In this document: one piece after another, positions 32,941 through 41,921 of the stretch
Numbering within the stretch: position 1 is the first letter of the stretch
Layout of the letters: the number at the start of each line of letters is the position of its first letter
DNA from: Clostridia bacterium
Lineage (GTDB): Bacteria > Bacillota > Clostridia > Oscillospirales > CAG-272
DNA: 64,000 bases
Assembly (NCBI GenBank): GCA_017465885.1
Contig: JAFTVG010000002.1
Location: 30,726 to 94,725, forward strand
Direction: 5' to 3'
The notes under the pieces: generated by a model
Database searches by the model: none
What the model saw: only the letters and a program-made list of their open reading frames with translations
Told to the model about the DNA's origin: nothing
Made by a program: the position numbers and the translations under genes

Positions 32941-34773
32941 TCAGATCTTGAAAACGATCTCGTTTGCGCCCTTGCCTTCGGCAAGAACGGTCTTGGAGGC
33001 ATCCAGCAGGCTTGCCTCAACCAGCTGCGCCTTGCCCTTTCTGCCCTTCTTTAAGCGGATGCCCCACTCAAAGTCGGCAAAGGTCTTGCCCTTGGGCAGC
33101 TTCAACAGTGCATCCAGGGGGAAGGCGAAGTAGCCGGTGGTCACGCCGCCGTTCTTTACGCCCTCAAAGTTCAGGTATTCGCCCTTTGCCTTGTTGCAGA
33201 AGGTGGGATGATATTCTGCGTAGCGGAACATGGCGGGAAGGTAGGTCTTTGCCTGTGCCTTGCCCTTTTCCTTTCTGGTCAGGATGAGCTTGAAGCAGTC
33301 GCGGTCGTTGGCGTTGACCGTCGCCTTTACGTAGTAGGCGGGCATACCCACGTTCATATCCTTTTCCCAGTTGAGGAACGCAAACTGGTCGAATACCCAG
33401 TTTCTTGCCGACTCGATGTCCTTGCCTGCGGTGATGGACAGCTTGGCGGTGAATTCCTCAGCAGGCTCAGCCGAAAGCTCCCAGGACTTTGCGGCGGGGT
33501 ACTTACCGCCGTTGTGGGTGGCGATGTTCACCTTTCTGCCCGAGCTGGAGAAGCCCAGACCCGCATCCAGCATCTTGAAGCCGTATTCGCTTCCTTCCTT
33601 GTCCACGGTGTATACCCACACGCTCTTTTCAAATTCTTCTTTTCTGTGCTCTGCCTCAGCCTTGTCCCAAGCCATAATGTCGGCGTAGGGCAGGAGGGCG
33701 TAGCGGCAGCCCTCGTTTTCGTCGGTCAGATAAAGACTTCTGTCCGCGGCGTCCTTCTTGTAGCAGAGATACTTTCTGCTGGCGTCGTCCTGAATGGTGT
33801 AGGCTGTATATTCCTTGCCTTGGATGGTGACCTTGCCGTCAGCCTTGAAGTCTAACAGCTGGTTTGCGGTGGCAAGAGAGCCGGGAAACATACTCATACC
33901 CTGCGCGGGAGTGAGGGACATTCTGCCCGAATAGAGCTTGGGGTTGTTTAACTCGGGGAAGGCGGATACGGTATTGAGGGCGTCGTACATTGCCCAGGTA
34001 AGACCGCCGTTCATCCAGCCCTCGCCATAGGAGTTGGCGATGAGGAAGGCACCTCTCATCTTCACGCCCGCAAAGGTGGTGGTCACCTCGTCGTCGTATC
34101 CGATGATGGCGACCTGATGTCCGCCGCCCGCATTGCCCGAAGCGGCAACGATGGTATTTTCGCCCACCTTGCCGATGCTTCCGCAGCCGTCGAGCTTGTT
34201 GTAGATCCATCTGGAGGGATAACCGCCGGTAACCACGGCGTCGCCCCGCAGGACTGCCAGCTTGATCTTTTCAAGCAGAGCCAGACCAAGCTCGGAGGTG
34301 GTCAGTCTTTCGTGATAGGGCTCACCCTCAAACCATACCCGCTCATAGCCGCTGATACGGTTTTCCATCGCCTTTTCCATCAGTCCCTCGGTTGCCGCGG
34401 GGGAACGGGTGGTGTCGATATAGAGATTTCCGTCCTTGTCCTTGGCTCTGTGACCGCCCCGCTCGTCCTTGGAGAAGGCGCAGTCGTCGGTGAAGACGCA
34501 TCCGTGCTCCATCAGGGTCTCGTACACCCAAACGGTGCCCGCACCCGACAGGGTGAAGGTGAACTTGGGCGCGAAGCACTGATTCTTATCGTCTCTGGGA
34601 GAGAAGGTGCTGTCGGGATCAAGCTTGTGCAGATGGCGGGAGTAGGCGTTGGAGAACTGCGTTCTGGAGATCGCCTGGGAGGCACAGGAGCCGATGGCAC
34701 CCTGATTGTCGATAGAGGGACAGTGGGTGGTGCCCCACAGGGTGGCGTAGGAGGGAAGTACTGTTTTTTTCAT
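32941..34773 (-). CDS. C1 peptidase paralogue 4, without signal peptide or C-terminal domains
   Basis: 610 residues. The start MKKTVLPSYATLWGTTHCPS leads directly into the catalytic domain with no hydrophobic leader and no lipobox, unlike the other three. AAAGG lies at a suitable distance before the ATG. Catalytic residues are intact: DNQGAIGSC (Gln24, Cys30), GGGHQVAIIGYDDE (His) and IANSYGEGW (Asn). After the core there is a shortened beta-rich region and no final Ig-like domain. It is either cytoplasmic, exported by another route, or the product of a truncated duplication. It has its own promoter at 34854-34882. A GC hairpin (32903-32921) lies after its stop. Confidence 0.86.
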   Translation of the reverse strand: MKKTVLPSYATLWGTTHCPSIDNQGAIGSCASQAISRTQFSNAYSRHLHKLDPDSTFSPRDDKNQCFAPKFTFTLSGAGTVWVYETLMEHGCVFTDDCAFSKDERGGHRAKDKDGNLYIDTTRSPAATEGLMEKAMENRISGYERVWFEGEPYHERLTTSELGLALLEKIKLAVLRGDAVVTGGYPSRWIYNKLDGCGSIGKVGENTIVAASGNAGGGHQVAIIGYDDEVTTTFAGVKMRGAFLIANSYGEGWMNGGLTWAMYDALNTVSAFPELNNPKLYSGRMSLTPAQGMSMFPGSLATANQLLDFKADGKVTIQGKEYTAYTIQDDASRKYLCYKKDAADRSLYLTDENEGCRYALLPYADIMAWDKAEAEHRKEEFEKSVWVYTVDKEGSEYGFKMLDAGLGFSSSGRKVNIATHNGGKYPAAKSWELSAEPAEEFTAKLSITAGKDIESARNWVFDQFAFLNWEKDMNVGMPAYYVKATVNANDRDCFKLILTRKEKGKAQAKTYLPAMFRYAEYHPTFCNKAKGEYLNFEGVKNGGVTTGYFAFPLDALLKLPKGKTFADFEWGIRLKKGRKGKAQLVEASLLDASKTVLAEGKGANEIVFKI

Positions 34774-34853
34774 GGTGTTGCCTTTCGATTGCCTTTCGGC
34801 TTGTTTTTGTCTTTAGATCTCGGGGGACGTGCAACCGCAATCCCCCACTCTCC

Positions 34854-34882
34854 ATTTTAGGGCTTCTTGCCAAAAAAGTCAA
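34854..34882 (-). promoter_or_regulatory. Sigma-A promoter of C1 peptidase paralogue 4
   Basis: TTGACT (34882-34877), 17-bp spacer, TAAAAT (34859-34854) on the minus strand. The gene-free stretch 34774-35110 holds this promoter, a short palindrome and the ruvC promoter. Confidence 0.75.
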
Positions 34883-34899
34883 TAGCAAAACGAAAAAAG

Positions 34900-34914
34900 G
34901 TAAAATAATTTTAC
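34900..34914. promoter_or_regulatory. 15-bp palindrome between divergent promoters
   Basis: GTAAAATAATTTTAC is perfectly self-complementary around its central A and sits just upstream of the paralogue 4 promoter, 130 bp from the ruvC promoter. A possible operator or simply an AT-rich coincidence. Confidence 0.35.
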
Positions 34915-35047
34915 TTAAACGCCTTCAAGCAGCAGCTCTCAAGACGCTGTTTTCCGTTCCTCCTTCGGCTGCCCCGTTCTTTTTTGAAAAAGTGAGGCAC
35001 AACGAAGAGCGGAGCTGTAAATATTTTTTAAAGATGAAGAAAACCCT

Positions 35048-35077
35048 TTGACAAGAGCGGGGGATATGTGGTATAAT
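35048..35077 (+). promoter_or_regulatory. Sigma-A promoter of the ruvC operon
   Basis: TTGACA (35048-35053), 18-bp spacer, TATAAT (35072-35077), about 35 bp before the ruvC start. No Bacillus-type LexA box is seen nearby. Confidence 0.88.
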
Positions 35078-35110
35078 ATACTAAATTACTATGGGAAGGT
35101 ATTGGGCGAT

Positions 35111-35611
35111 ATGATCATATTGGGCATCGACCCGGGGCTTGCGATCGTGGGCTACGGGGTGATCGAATACGAGCGCTCCCGCTTTAAGGTGCTGGACTTC
35201 GGAGCCATCACCACTCCTGCGGGCTTGAAGGTGGAGGACCGCCTTCTGATGATCGAGCGGGGAATGTCGCAGATCATCGACCGTTACCGTCCCGAAGAGA
35301 TGGCGGTGGAGGAGCTCTTTTTCACCAACAACCGCACCACGGGCATTGCCGTTGCAGAGGCAAGAGGGGTCATTCTGCTTTCCGCACGCAAGAAGGGGGT
35401 AAGGATCGCCGAATATACCCCCCTGCAGGTCAAAAGCGCAGTAGTGGGCTACGGCAAGGCCGAAAAGAAGCAGGTCATTGCCATGGTGAAGTCCATTCTG
35501 CATATCGGACCCGAGCTGAAGCTTGACGACACGGCAGATGCCCTTGCCATTGCCGTCTGCCACGCCCACACGGGCGGCGGGGGATTGCGCGATTTCTACA
35601 ATCTGAAATGA
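35111..35611 (+). CDS. ruvC: Holliday junction resolvase RuvC
   Basis: Structure-specific endonuclease that cuts Holliday junctions in concert with RuvAB. 166 residues from the ATG at 35111 (the frame is open 21 codons earlier, across the promoter). RNase H-like fold with acidic residues in ILGIDPGLAIVGYG, AVEELFF and LDDTADALAIAVCH. First gene of ruvC-ruvA-ruvB. Many Bacillota use RecU instead, so RuvC fits a clostridial host. Confidence 0.96.
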   Translation: MIILGIDPGLAIVGYGVIEYERSRFKVLDFGAITTPAGLKVEDRLLMIERGMSQIIDRYRPEEMAVEELFFTNNRTTGIAVAEARGVILLSARKKGVRIAEYTPLQVKSAVVGYGKAEKKQVIAMVKSILHIGPELKLDDTADALAIAVCHAHTGGGGLRDFYNLK

Positions 35612-35673
35612 TACGATAAAGACAAAAGGGACTGACAAGGGCGGACGCGTGTCCGCTGAAAGGAAGCGTTTTT

Positions 35674-36279
35674 ATGTTTTATTACCTTGAAGGAAAGCTG
35701 TTTTTACCCGATCTTGCCACCGCCGTCATCGATTGCGGCGGGGTGGGCTACCGACTGACCGTCAGCGGAAACACCCGCTCTCAGATCGCCGTAAAGGGGG
35801 GGCAGACCGTCCGTCTTTACACTTATCTGTCGGTGAGAGAGGATGCCATGGAGCTCTTCGGCTTTTACGACGAGCAGGAGCTGACCGCCTTTACCCAGCT
35901 CATTTCGGTATCGGGTGTGGGACCCAAGGCAGCCGTTGCCATTTTGTCGGTGCTGACTCCCGAGCGGCTCAATCACGCCGTGCTGACCGGAGATGCCAAG
36001 GCCATCACCGCCGCCCAGGGTGTGGGCGGAAAGATCGCCGCCCGCATCGTGCTGGAGCTGAAGGACAAGCTGGCAAAGGCGCTGGGCGTGACGGCGGAGG
36101 ATCTGCCCAGCGTGCCCGCCGCCGGCGGCGCGGAGGCGCTGTCCGACGCACTCAACGCCCTGATGGTGCTGGGCTACACAAGAGGAGAGGCTGCCGCGGC
36201 GCTCAAAAAGGTGAATCCCGCCGGCAAGAGCACCGAGGATCTGATCAAGGAGGGGCTGATGCTCCTTGCAAGGGGTTAA
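35674..36279 (+). CDS. ruvA: Holliday junction branch-migration protein RuvA
   Basis: Junction-binding subunit of the RuvAB motor. 201 residues. The OB-fold N-terminus reads MFYYLEGKLFLPDLATAVIDCGGVGY; the two helix-hairpin-helix motifs lie at VSGVGPKAAVAILS and AQGVGGKIAARIVLELKDK. A Gly/Ala-rich linker is followed by the C-terminal domain III (ALNALMVLGYTRGEAAAALKKV) that contacts RuvB. AAAGGAAG precedes the start. Confidence 0.97.
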   Translation: MFYYLEGKLFLPDLATAVIDCGGVGYRLTVSGNTRSQIAVKGGQTVRLYTYLSVREDAMELFGFYDEQELTAFTQLISVSGVGPKAAVAILSVLTPERLNHAVLTGDAKAITAAQGVGGKIAARIVLELKDKLAKALGVTAEDLPSVPAAGGAEALSDALNALMVLGYTRGEAAAALKKVNPAGKSTEDLIKEGLMLLARG

Positions 36280-36334
36280 CGGGCGGAAAAGAGCATACCG
36301 CCTTTGAAAGTGCTTTCTGAAAGGAAGGAAAGAA

Positions 36335-37414
36335 ATGAACGAAAACATCTACGGCGACGATTTTGATTTTGAATCGCGGATCGTCAGCTCCAACGTGACG
36401 GGAGCGGACGGCGACACCGAAATAAGCCTTCGACCCAAGTCTCTTGCCGACTACGTGGGACAAAGCAAGGTCAAGGACAATTTAAAGGTCTATATGGAGG
36501 CGGCAAAGAGCAGAGGGGAGATGCTGGATCACGTTCTGCTTTACGGCCCTCCCGGTCTTGGTAAGACCACCCTTTCCACCATCATCGCAGAGGAGATGGG
36601 GGTCAATATCAAGGTCACCTCGGGTCCTGCCATCGAGCGTCCGGGCGACCTTGTGGCGCTTTTGACCAATCTCTCCGAGCACGACGTGCTCTTCATCGAC
36701 GAGATCCACCGTCTGCCTCGCACCGTGGAGGAGATCTTATATCCCGCAATGGAGGATTTTGAGATCGACATCATCATCGGCAAGGGTCCCTCGGCGCGCA
36801 GCTTTCGGATGCAGCTGCCCAAGTTTACCCTGATCGGTGCCACCACAAGGGCAGGACAGCTCTCCACCCCTCTTCGCGACCGCTTCGGTGTGATCTTCAA
36901 GCTGGAATTATATACTCCCGAGGAGTTGGCGCAGATCGTTACCCGCAGTGCGGGCATTCTGGGTCTGCCCATCACCGAGGACGGTGCGCTGGAGATCGCC
37001 TCCAGAAGCCGCGGCACACCACGAATTGCCAACCGCTTTTTAAAGAGAGTGAGAGACTTTGCCCAGGTGATGGGCAACGGCAGGATCGACGAGCAGATCG
37101 CCGACTACGCTCTGCGGGCGCTGGAGGTGGACGAGCTGGGGCTTGACGCCGTGGACAGACGGATGCTTGAAACCATCATCCGCGCCTTTTCGGGCGGACC
37201 CGTGGGTCTTGATACCCTTGCCGCCACGGTGGGCGAGGAGGCGGTGACCATCGAGGACGTGTACGAGCCGTATCTGATGCAGATCGGATTTTTGAACCGT
37301 ACCCCCAGGGGCAGATGCGTGACCTCCCTTGCCTACGAGCATCTGGGCATCAAGCGTCCCTCTGCACAAAGGATCGACGGCGTTCAGACGGGACTGTTTG
37401 ACGACGGCGAATAA
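36335..37414 (+). CDS. ruvB: Holliday junction DNA helicase RuvB
   Basis: AAA+ hexameric motor for branch migration. 359 residues. Walker [12 protein letters not shown], Walker [11 protein letters not shown], sensor [18 protein letters not shown] and the arginine-rich [17 protein letters not shown], then the winged-helix DNA-binding end ([21 protein letters not shown]). 55 bp after ruvA with a good AAAGGAAGG site. Confidence 0.97.
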   Translation: MNENIYGDDFDFESRIVSSNVTGADGDTEISLRPKSLADYVGQSKVKDNLKVYMEAAKSRGEMLDHVLLYGPPGLGKTTLSTIIAEEMGVNIKVTSGPAIERPGDLVALLTNLSEHDVLFIDEIHRLPRTVEEILYPAMEDFEIDIIIGKGPSARSFRMQLPKFTLIGATTRAGQLSTPLRDRFGVIFKLELYTPEELAQIVTRSAGILGLPITEDGALEIASRSRGTPRIANRFLKRVRDFAQVMGNGRIDEQIADYALRALEVDELGLDAVDRRMLETIIRAFSGGPVGLDTLAATVGEEAVTIEDVYEPYLMQIGFLNRTPRGRCVTSLAYEHLGIKRPSAQRIDGVQTGLFDDGE

Positions 37415-37462
37415 CGAAAAAGACGAAGGAAGACCGTCAAAAGACGGAAATGAGGATAAACT

Positions 37463-38359
37463 ATGTGGTATTCTGAAAACTGGAAGGACTACGAGCTGCT
37501 GGACTGCTCGGACGGTCAGCGCATTGAAAGATGGGGGGACTACACCCTCATCCGCCCCGATCCGCAGGTGATCTGGAAGGGCGTCAAGCGCCATCCCGCC
37601 TGGAAAAAGGCAGACGCCAGCTACAAGCGCTCCTCGGGCGGAGGAGGCGCTTGGAATGAAAACAAGCTGCCCGAGGAATGGACGCTGCCTTACGGGGCTC
37701 TTGATATGAATTTCTGCATCCGTCCCATGGGCTTTAAGCACACGGGCGTCTTTCCCGAGCAGGCGGTGAACTGGGATTGGTTTTCCGACCTGATCAGAAA
37801 GGAAAACAAGGTTAGACCCGCCGATAAGCCGGTGAGAGTATTAAATCTCTTTGCCTACACGGGCGGTGCCACCCTTGCGGCGGCGCAGGCAGGGGCGAAG
37901 GTCTGCCACGTGGACGCCTCCAAGGGGATGGTCCAGCTTGCCAAGAAAAATGCAGAGCTGTCGGGCTTAAAGGACGCCCCCATCCGCTATATCGTGGACG
38001 ACTGCAAGAAGTTTGCAGAACGGGAGATCCGCCGCGGAAATTTTTACGATGCGGTCATCATGGACCCTCCCTCCTATGGCAGAGGCCCTTCGGGTGAGGT
38101 GTGGAAGCTGGAGGACAACATCGGGGAGTTAATCGAGCTTTTGTCGGGACTGCTTTCCGACGAGCCTCTCTTCTTCCTGGTGAACTCCTACACCACGGGA
38201 CTCTCGCCCTCCACCATGGGCTATCTGCTCTCCCTTTATCTCCGCCCTCGCTTTGGCGGCAGGGTGATCGCCGACGAGATCGGTATTCCCGTAAAGCAGA
38301 CGGGCGGGGTGCTTCCCTGCGGCTCCTCTGCCAGATGGACGGCGGATAAGAGCAAATAA
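37463..38359 (+). CDS. Class I SAM methyltransferase, RlmI/RlmK-like
   Basis: 298 residues. Rossmann methyltransferase with motif I VLNLFAYTGGATLAAAQAGA, an acidic HVDASKG loop and motif IV VIMDPPSYGRGP, the DPP(S/R)(F/Y) pattern of the RlmI/RlmK 23S rRNA m5C/m7G methylase group. The PUA domain of RlmI is absent; the N-terminal ~110 residues are instead the short beta-rich segment seen in stand-alone clostridial members. The target is probably rRNA; the nucleotide is unknown. Co-directional with ruvCAB, 48 bp after ruvB. Confidence 0.85.
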   Translation: MWYSENWKDYELLDCSDGQRIERWGDYTLIRPDPQVIWKGVKRHPAWKKADASYKRSSGGGGAWNENKLPEEWTLPYGALDMNFCIRPMGFKHTGVFPEQAVNWDWFSDLIRKENKVRPADKPVRVLNLFAYTGGATLAAAQAGAKVCHVDASKGMVQLAKKNAELSGLKDAPIRYIVDDCKKFAEREIRRGNFYDAVIMDPPSYGRGPSGEVWKLEDNIGELIELLSGLLSDEPLFFLVNSYTTGLSPSTMGYLLSLYLRPRFGGRVIADEIGIPVKQTGGVLPCGSSARWTADKSK

Positions 38360-38412
38360 AAGACCGCGCTTGCCGCGGAACGAACAGGCGCTTGGCGCAA
38401 GAAGGAAACGAA

Positions 38413-39288
38413 ATGTCAAACGGTGCGTTTATCAAGATCGAAAATTTGTCTTTTACCTACAAGGATAGCGAGGGCGAAGGAAAAAAAGCCCTGCGCGGAG
38501 TGGATCTGGAGATCGAAAAGGAAAGCTTTGTGGCTCTGCTGGGGCATAACGGAAGCGGAAAATCCACTCTTGCCAAGATCATTTCCGCCATCCTTCTGCC
38601 CGAGGAGGGCAGAGTGGTGGTGGACGGGATGACCGTTACCGACGAGGATCTTTCCGACGAGGATATTTTAAAGCTCCATAAAAAGGTGGGGATGGTCTTT
38701 CAGAACCCCGACAACCAGCTGGTTGCCACGGTGGTGGAGGAGGACGTTGCCTTCGGTCCCGAAAATCTGGGCATTGAGCCGGAGGAGATCAGACGCCGGG
38801 TGGACGACGCCATGGCGTTGATGGGCATTTCAGAATACGCCCGCCACGCCCCCTCAAAGCTGTCGGGCGGACAGAAGCAACGGGTCGCCATTGCCGGATT
38901 GATGGCGATGGAGCCGCAATGTATGATCCTTGACGAGGCGACCGCCATGCTTGATCCCAGAGGGCGCAAAGAGGTGATGGACACCGTTTTGAGATTGAAC
39001 AGAGAAAAGGGCATCACCGTTTTGCACATCACCCACCATATGGACGAGGCGGCGCTTGCCGACAGAGTGGTGGTGATCGACGACGGCAGAGTGCTGCTTG
39101 ACGGTACGCCGGGGGAGGTCTTTTCAAAGGTGGGGCTGATGCAGTCGGTGGGACTGGAGGTACTGCCCCAGACCGAGCTGCTTTATGAGTTGACCCAGTG
39201 TGGACTGCCCCTGCCCGACCACGTTACCGACGCAGAGGAGTGCGCGAGAGTGATCTTCGAGTATTATCAAAGCCAAAAAAAGGCGTGA
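38413..39288 (+). CDS. ecfA1: ECF transporter ATPase A1
   Basis: One of two ATPases of the energy-coupling module that drives vitamin uptake with interchangeable S components. 291 residues from the ATG at 38413 (AAGGAAA before it). Walker A GHNGSGKST, Q-loop FQNPDNQLVA, signature LSGGQKQR and Walker B MILDEAT. First of ecfA1-ecfA2-ecfT. No S component gene is adjacent, as is usual for group II ECF systems. Confidence 0.93.
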   Translation: MSNGAFIKIENLSFTYKDSEGEGKKALRGVDLEIEKESFVALLGHNGSGKSTLAKIISAILLPEEGRVVVDGMTVTDEDLSDEDILKLHKKVGMVFQNPDNQLVATVVEEDVAFGPENLGIEPEEIRRRVDDAMALMGISEYARHAPSKLSGGQKQRVAIAGLMAMEPQCMILDEATAMLDPRGRKEVMDTVLRLNREKGITVLHITHHMDEAALADRVVVIDDGRVLLDGTPGEVFSKVGLMQSVGLEVLPQTELLYELTQCGLPLPDHVTDAEECARVIFEYYQSQKKA

Positions 39289-39300
39289 AAAGGATAGAAC

Positions 39301-40173
39301 ATGAGCGAATATGCAATCAGCTTTCAAGGGGTAAGCTATTTTTACGGAAAGGGCACGCCCTTTTATAAAAAAGCCCTTGACGGTGTGGATCTGAATATCA
39401 AAAAGGGAATGATCACCGGGATCGTGGGACACACGGGCAGCGGAAAATCCACCCTTTTGCAGATGATGAACGGTCTTCTTGAGCCCCACGAGGGGCAGGT
39501 GCTCCTTTTTGGCGAGAGGATCGGCTCAAAGCAGATGCCCAAAAGAAAGGCGGCGTTTACCGCAGGGCTGGTTTTTCAGTATCCCGAATATCAGCTTTTT
39601 GAGGAGACGGTGGGCAAGGACATTGCCTACGGTCCAAAGAATATGGGACTTGATCAGGGGGAGATCGAGGTCCGCGTAAGGGAAGCGATGCGCTTCGTGG
39701 GGCTTCCCGAGAGCCTTCTTGAGGTGTCGCCCTTCGATCTTTCGGGCGGACAGAAGAGAAGGGTCGCCATTGCGGGCATTCTTGCAATGCGTCCGCAGAT
39801 CCTGGTGCTGGACGAGCCCGCCGCAGGACTTGACCCCAAGGGCAGAGCCGAGATCTTCGGCAATATTTACAATTATCAGAAGAGCACCGACAGCACGGTG
39901 ATCATCGTCAGCCACAGTATGGACGATATGGCGAAATACGCAAAGGAGCTGGTGGTGATGCACGAGGGACGTCCCGTGATGCACGATCTGACGAAGAAGG
40001 TCTTTTTGCAGGACGAGATGCTCAAAAGCATCGGTCTTGACGTACCCGGCATCACGGCGGTCATCAAGAAGCTGAAGGCGCTGGGGGTACCCGTCAGTGA
40101 GGACGTGTTCACTGTGGAGGAGGCGCGTGCCGCCCTGCTGCCCCTGCTGAAGGGAGGGGAAGATCATGCTTAA
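39301..40173 (+). CDS. ecfA2: ECF transporter ATPase A2
   Basis: Second ATPase of the ECF module. 290 residues. Walker A GHTGSGKST, Q-loop FQYPEYQLFEETV, signature LSGGQKRR, Walker B LVLDEPAAGLDPKGR and the conserved switch His in IIVSHSMDDMA. The FQYPEYQLFEETV text is typical of EcfA2. It starts 12 bp after ecfA1 and overlaps ecfT by 8 bp, so the three are translated together. Confidence 0.93.
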   Translation: MSEYAISFQGVSYFYGKGTPFYKKALDGVDLNIKKGMITGIVGHTGSGKSTLLQMMNGLLEPHEGQVLLFGERIGSKQMPKRKAAFTAGLVFQYPEYQLFEETVGKDIAYGPKNMGLDQGEIEVRVREAMRFVGLPESLLEVSPFDLSGGQKRRVAIAGILAMRPQILVLDEPAAGLDPKGRAEIFGNIYNYQKSTDSTVIIVSHSMDDMAKYAKELVVMHEGRPVMHDLTKKVFLQDEMLKSIGLDVPGITAVIKKLKALGVPVSEDVFTVEEARAALLPLLKGGEDHA

Positions 40174-41020
40174 GGACGTTACCCTCGGTCAGTTTTTCCC
40201 CGGAAATTCTCTTCTTCACCGTCTTGATCCAAGGATCAAGATCATTGCCACGGTATTGCTCATCATCGTGGTCTTTCTTGCACAGAATATGCTTGGCTAC
40301 GGATTGCTCATCCTGCTGACCCTTCTGCTGGTGGCGGTTTCGGGCATTCCCGTAAAGACCATCTTAAAGAGCGTCAAGCCTCTTATATTCATCGTTTTGC
40401 TGACCTGTGCGATGAACGTGTTGTTCACCGGCGGTGAAAACGTGCTGTTAGATCTGCGGTGGTCCTTTATCCATTTGAAGATCAGTGTGGAGGGACTGCT
40501 TGGCGGTGTGAAGATGGCGCTTCGGATCCTCCTGCTCATCGTGGATACGGGTGTGGTGTTGACTTATACCACCTCGCCCATTGACCTCACCGACGGCATT
40601 GAGCGGTTGCTCTCACCCCTTGCAAAGATCGGTCTGCCCGTGCACACCTTTGCCATGATGATGTCGCTGGCGCTTCGCTTCGTGCCCACGCTGATCGAGG
40701 AGACCGACAAGATCATGTCGGCTCAAAAATCAAGGGGAGCAGACTTTTCAAGCGGCAATCTGGTTTCGCGGGTGAAGGCGCTGGTGCCCATCCTCATTCC
40801 CCTGCTCATCTCCTCCTTCCGCCGTGCCGACGAGCTGGCGCTTGCCATGGAGTGCCGTTGCTATCACGGGGGCAAGGGACGCACGAAAATGAAGCAGCTG
40901 CATTTAAGGGCGGCGGATATCCTCTTTTTGATCTTCATCGCCCTCTTTATCGGGGTGGCGTTTTTGCCGGGCATCCATTGCTCGCTTTTGGGCATCACCG
41001 GCTTTGACTTTTTATTCTGA
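40166..41020 (+). CDS. ecfT: ECF transporter transmembrane protein EcfT
   Basis: Membrane scaffold that couples the ATPases to S components. 284 residues. It begins VTLGQFFPGNSLLHRLDPRIK, typical of EcfT, then has about five to six hydrophobic spans. The coupling helix motif is AQKSRGADF (an xRG motif), with a second ARG-like site at ALAMECRCYHGG. The last hydrophobic span ends the protein. Confidence 0.93.
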   Translation: MLKDVTLGQFFPGNSLLHRLDPRIKIIATVLLIIVVFLAQNMLGYGLLILLTLLLVAVSGIPVKTILKSVKPLIFIVLLTCAMNVLFTGGENVLLDLRWSFIHLKISVEGLLGGVKMALRILLLIVDTGVVLTYTTSPIDLTDGIERLLSPLAKIGLPVHTFAMMMSLALRFVPTLIEETDKIMSAQKSRGADFSSGNLVSRVKALVPILIPLLISSFRRADELALAMECRCYHGGKGRTKMKQLHLRAADILFLIFIALFIGVAFLPGIHCSLLGITGFDFLF

Positions 41021-41097
41021 CACATTTTTGACCCTCGGGGTCTTGAAAAACTTTTGAAGGGAGGCTCGCGGCGAGCCCTTTCGGCTTGCTTTGAATT

Positions 41098-41886
41098 ATG
41101 AAATTTTTGTTGGAGCTTTCCTTCGTGGGGAGCAACTATCACGGCTGGCAGGTACAGCAAAACGCACCCAGCGTGCAAAAGACCTTTCAAGCCGCCTGCG
41201 AAAAGCAGATTGGACCCTGCAAGATCACGGGCTGCAGCCGCACCGACGCGGGGGTGCACGCCAGACGCTTTTACTGCACGGTGGAAAACGATCTGCTTGC
41301 CGCCATCCCTCCCGACTCCTTTCCTCGCGCCATTGCCCACCGCCTGCCTCCCGATCTGTCGGTGAAGAGCGCGCGGATCGTGCCCGATGACTTTCATCCC
41401 CGCTACGATGCCAAGGCAAAGGAATATGAATATCTGATCTGCCCCGCGGTGGTTTCCGACCCCTTCTTGCAAGGCAGAAGCTGGATGCTTTTGAAAAAGG
41501 ACTTGGATGGAAAAGAGCTGGCAAGGCGGATGAACCTGGGGGCGCAGATGCTGGTGGGGTATCACGATTTTTCCTCCTTTTGCGCCGCAGGAGGCAAGGT
41601 GGAGGACAAAAGGCGCACGGTGTATTATTGCCGCGTGAAGGAACGGGAGGGGCTGATCTGTCTGCAGATCTGTGCCGACGGCTTCCTTTACAATATGGTG
41701 CGTATCATTACGGGCACCCTTTACGACTATGCCTGCGGCAGGATCACCGATCTTTTGGCGGTGCTCGAGGCGCGGGACAGAGACGCGGCGGGCAGAACGG
41801 CGCCTGCCGAGGGACTTTACCTCAATCGGGTGTTTTATAACGACGAAGAGCGCATTGCCGCCCAAAACGAAGATTTTTACGGCTAA
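41098..41886 (+). CDS. truA: tRNA pseudouridine synthase A
   Basis: Makes pseudouridine at tRNA positions 38-40. 262 residues. Catalytic Asp in CSRTDAGVHAR; other family blocks are FVGSNYHGWQVQ near the N-terminus, FHPRYDAKAKEYEYLI and GFLYNMVRIITGTL. It follows ecfT in the same direction, the common clostridial order ecfA1A2T-truA. Confidence 0.96.
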   Translation: MKFLLELSFVGSNYHGWQVQQNAPSVQKTFQAACEKQIGPCKITGCSRTDAGVHARRFYCTVENDLLAAIPPDSFPRAIAHRLPPDLSVKSARIVPDDFHPRYDAKAKEYEYLICPAVVSDPFLQGRSWMLLKKDLDGKELARRMNLGAQMLVGYHDFSSFCAAGGKVEDKRRTVYYCRVKEREGLICLQICADGFLYNMVRIITGTLYDYACGRITDLLAVLEARDRDAAGRTAPAEGLYLNRVFYNDEERIAAQNEDFYG

Positions 41887-41921
41887 AGGAAAGGATCTTT
41901 TATCAAAGGAACGTGAAGAGA

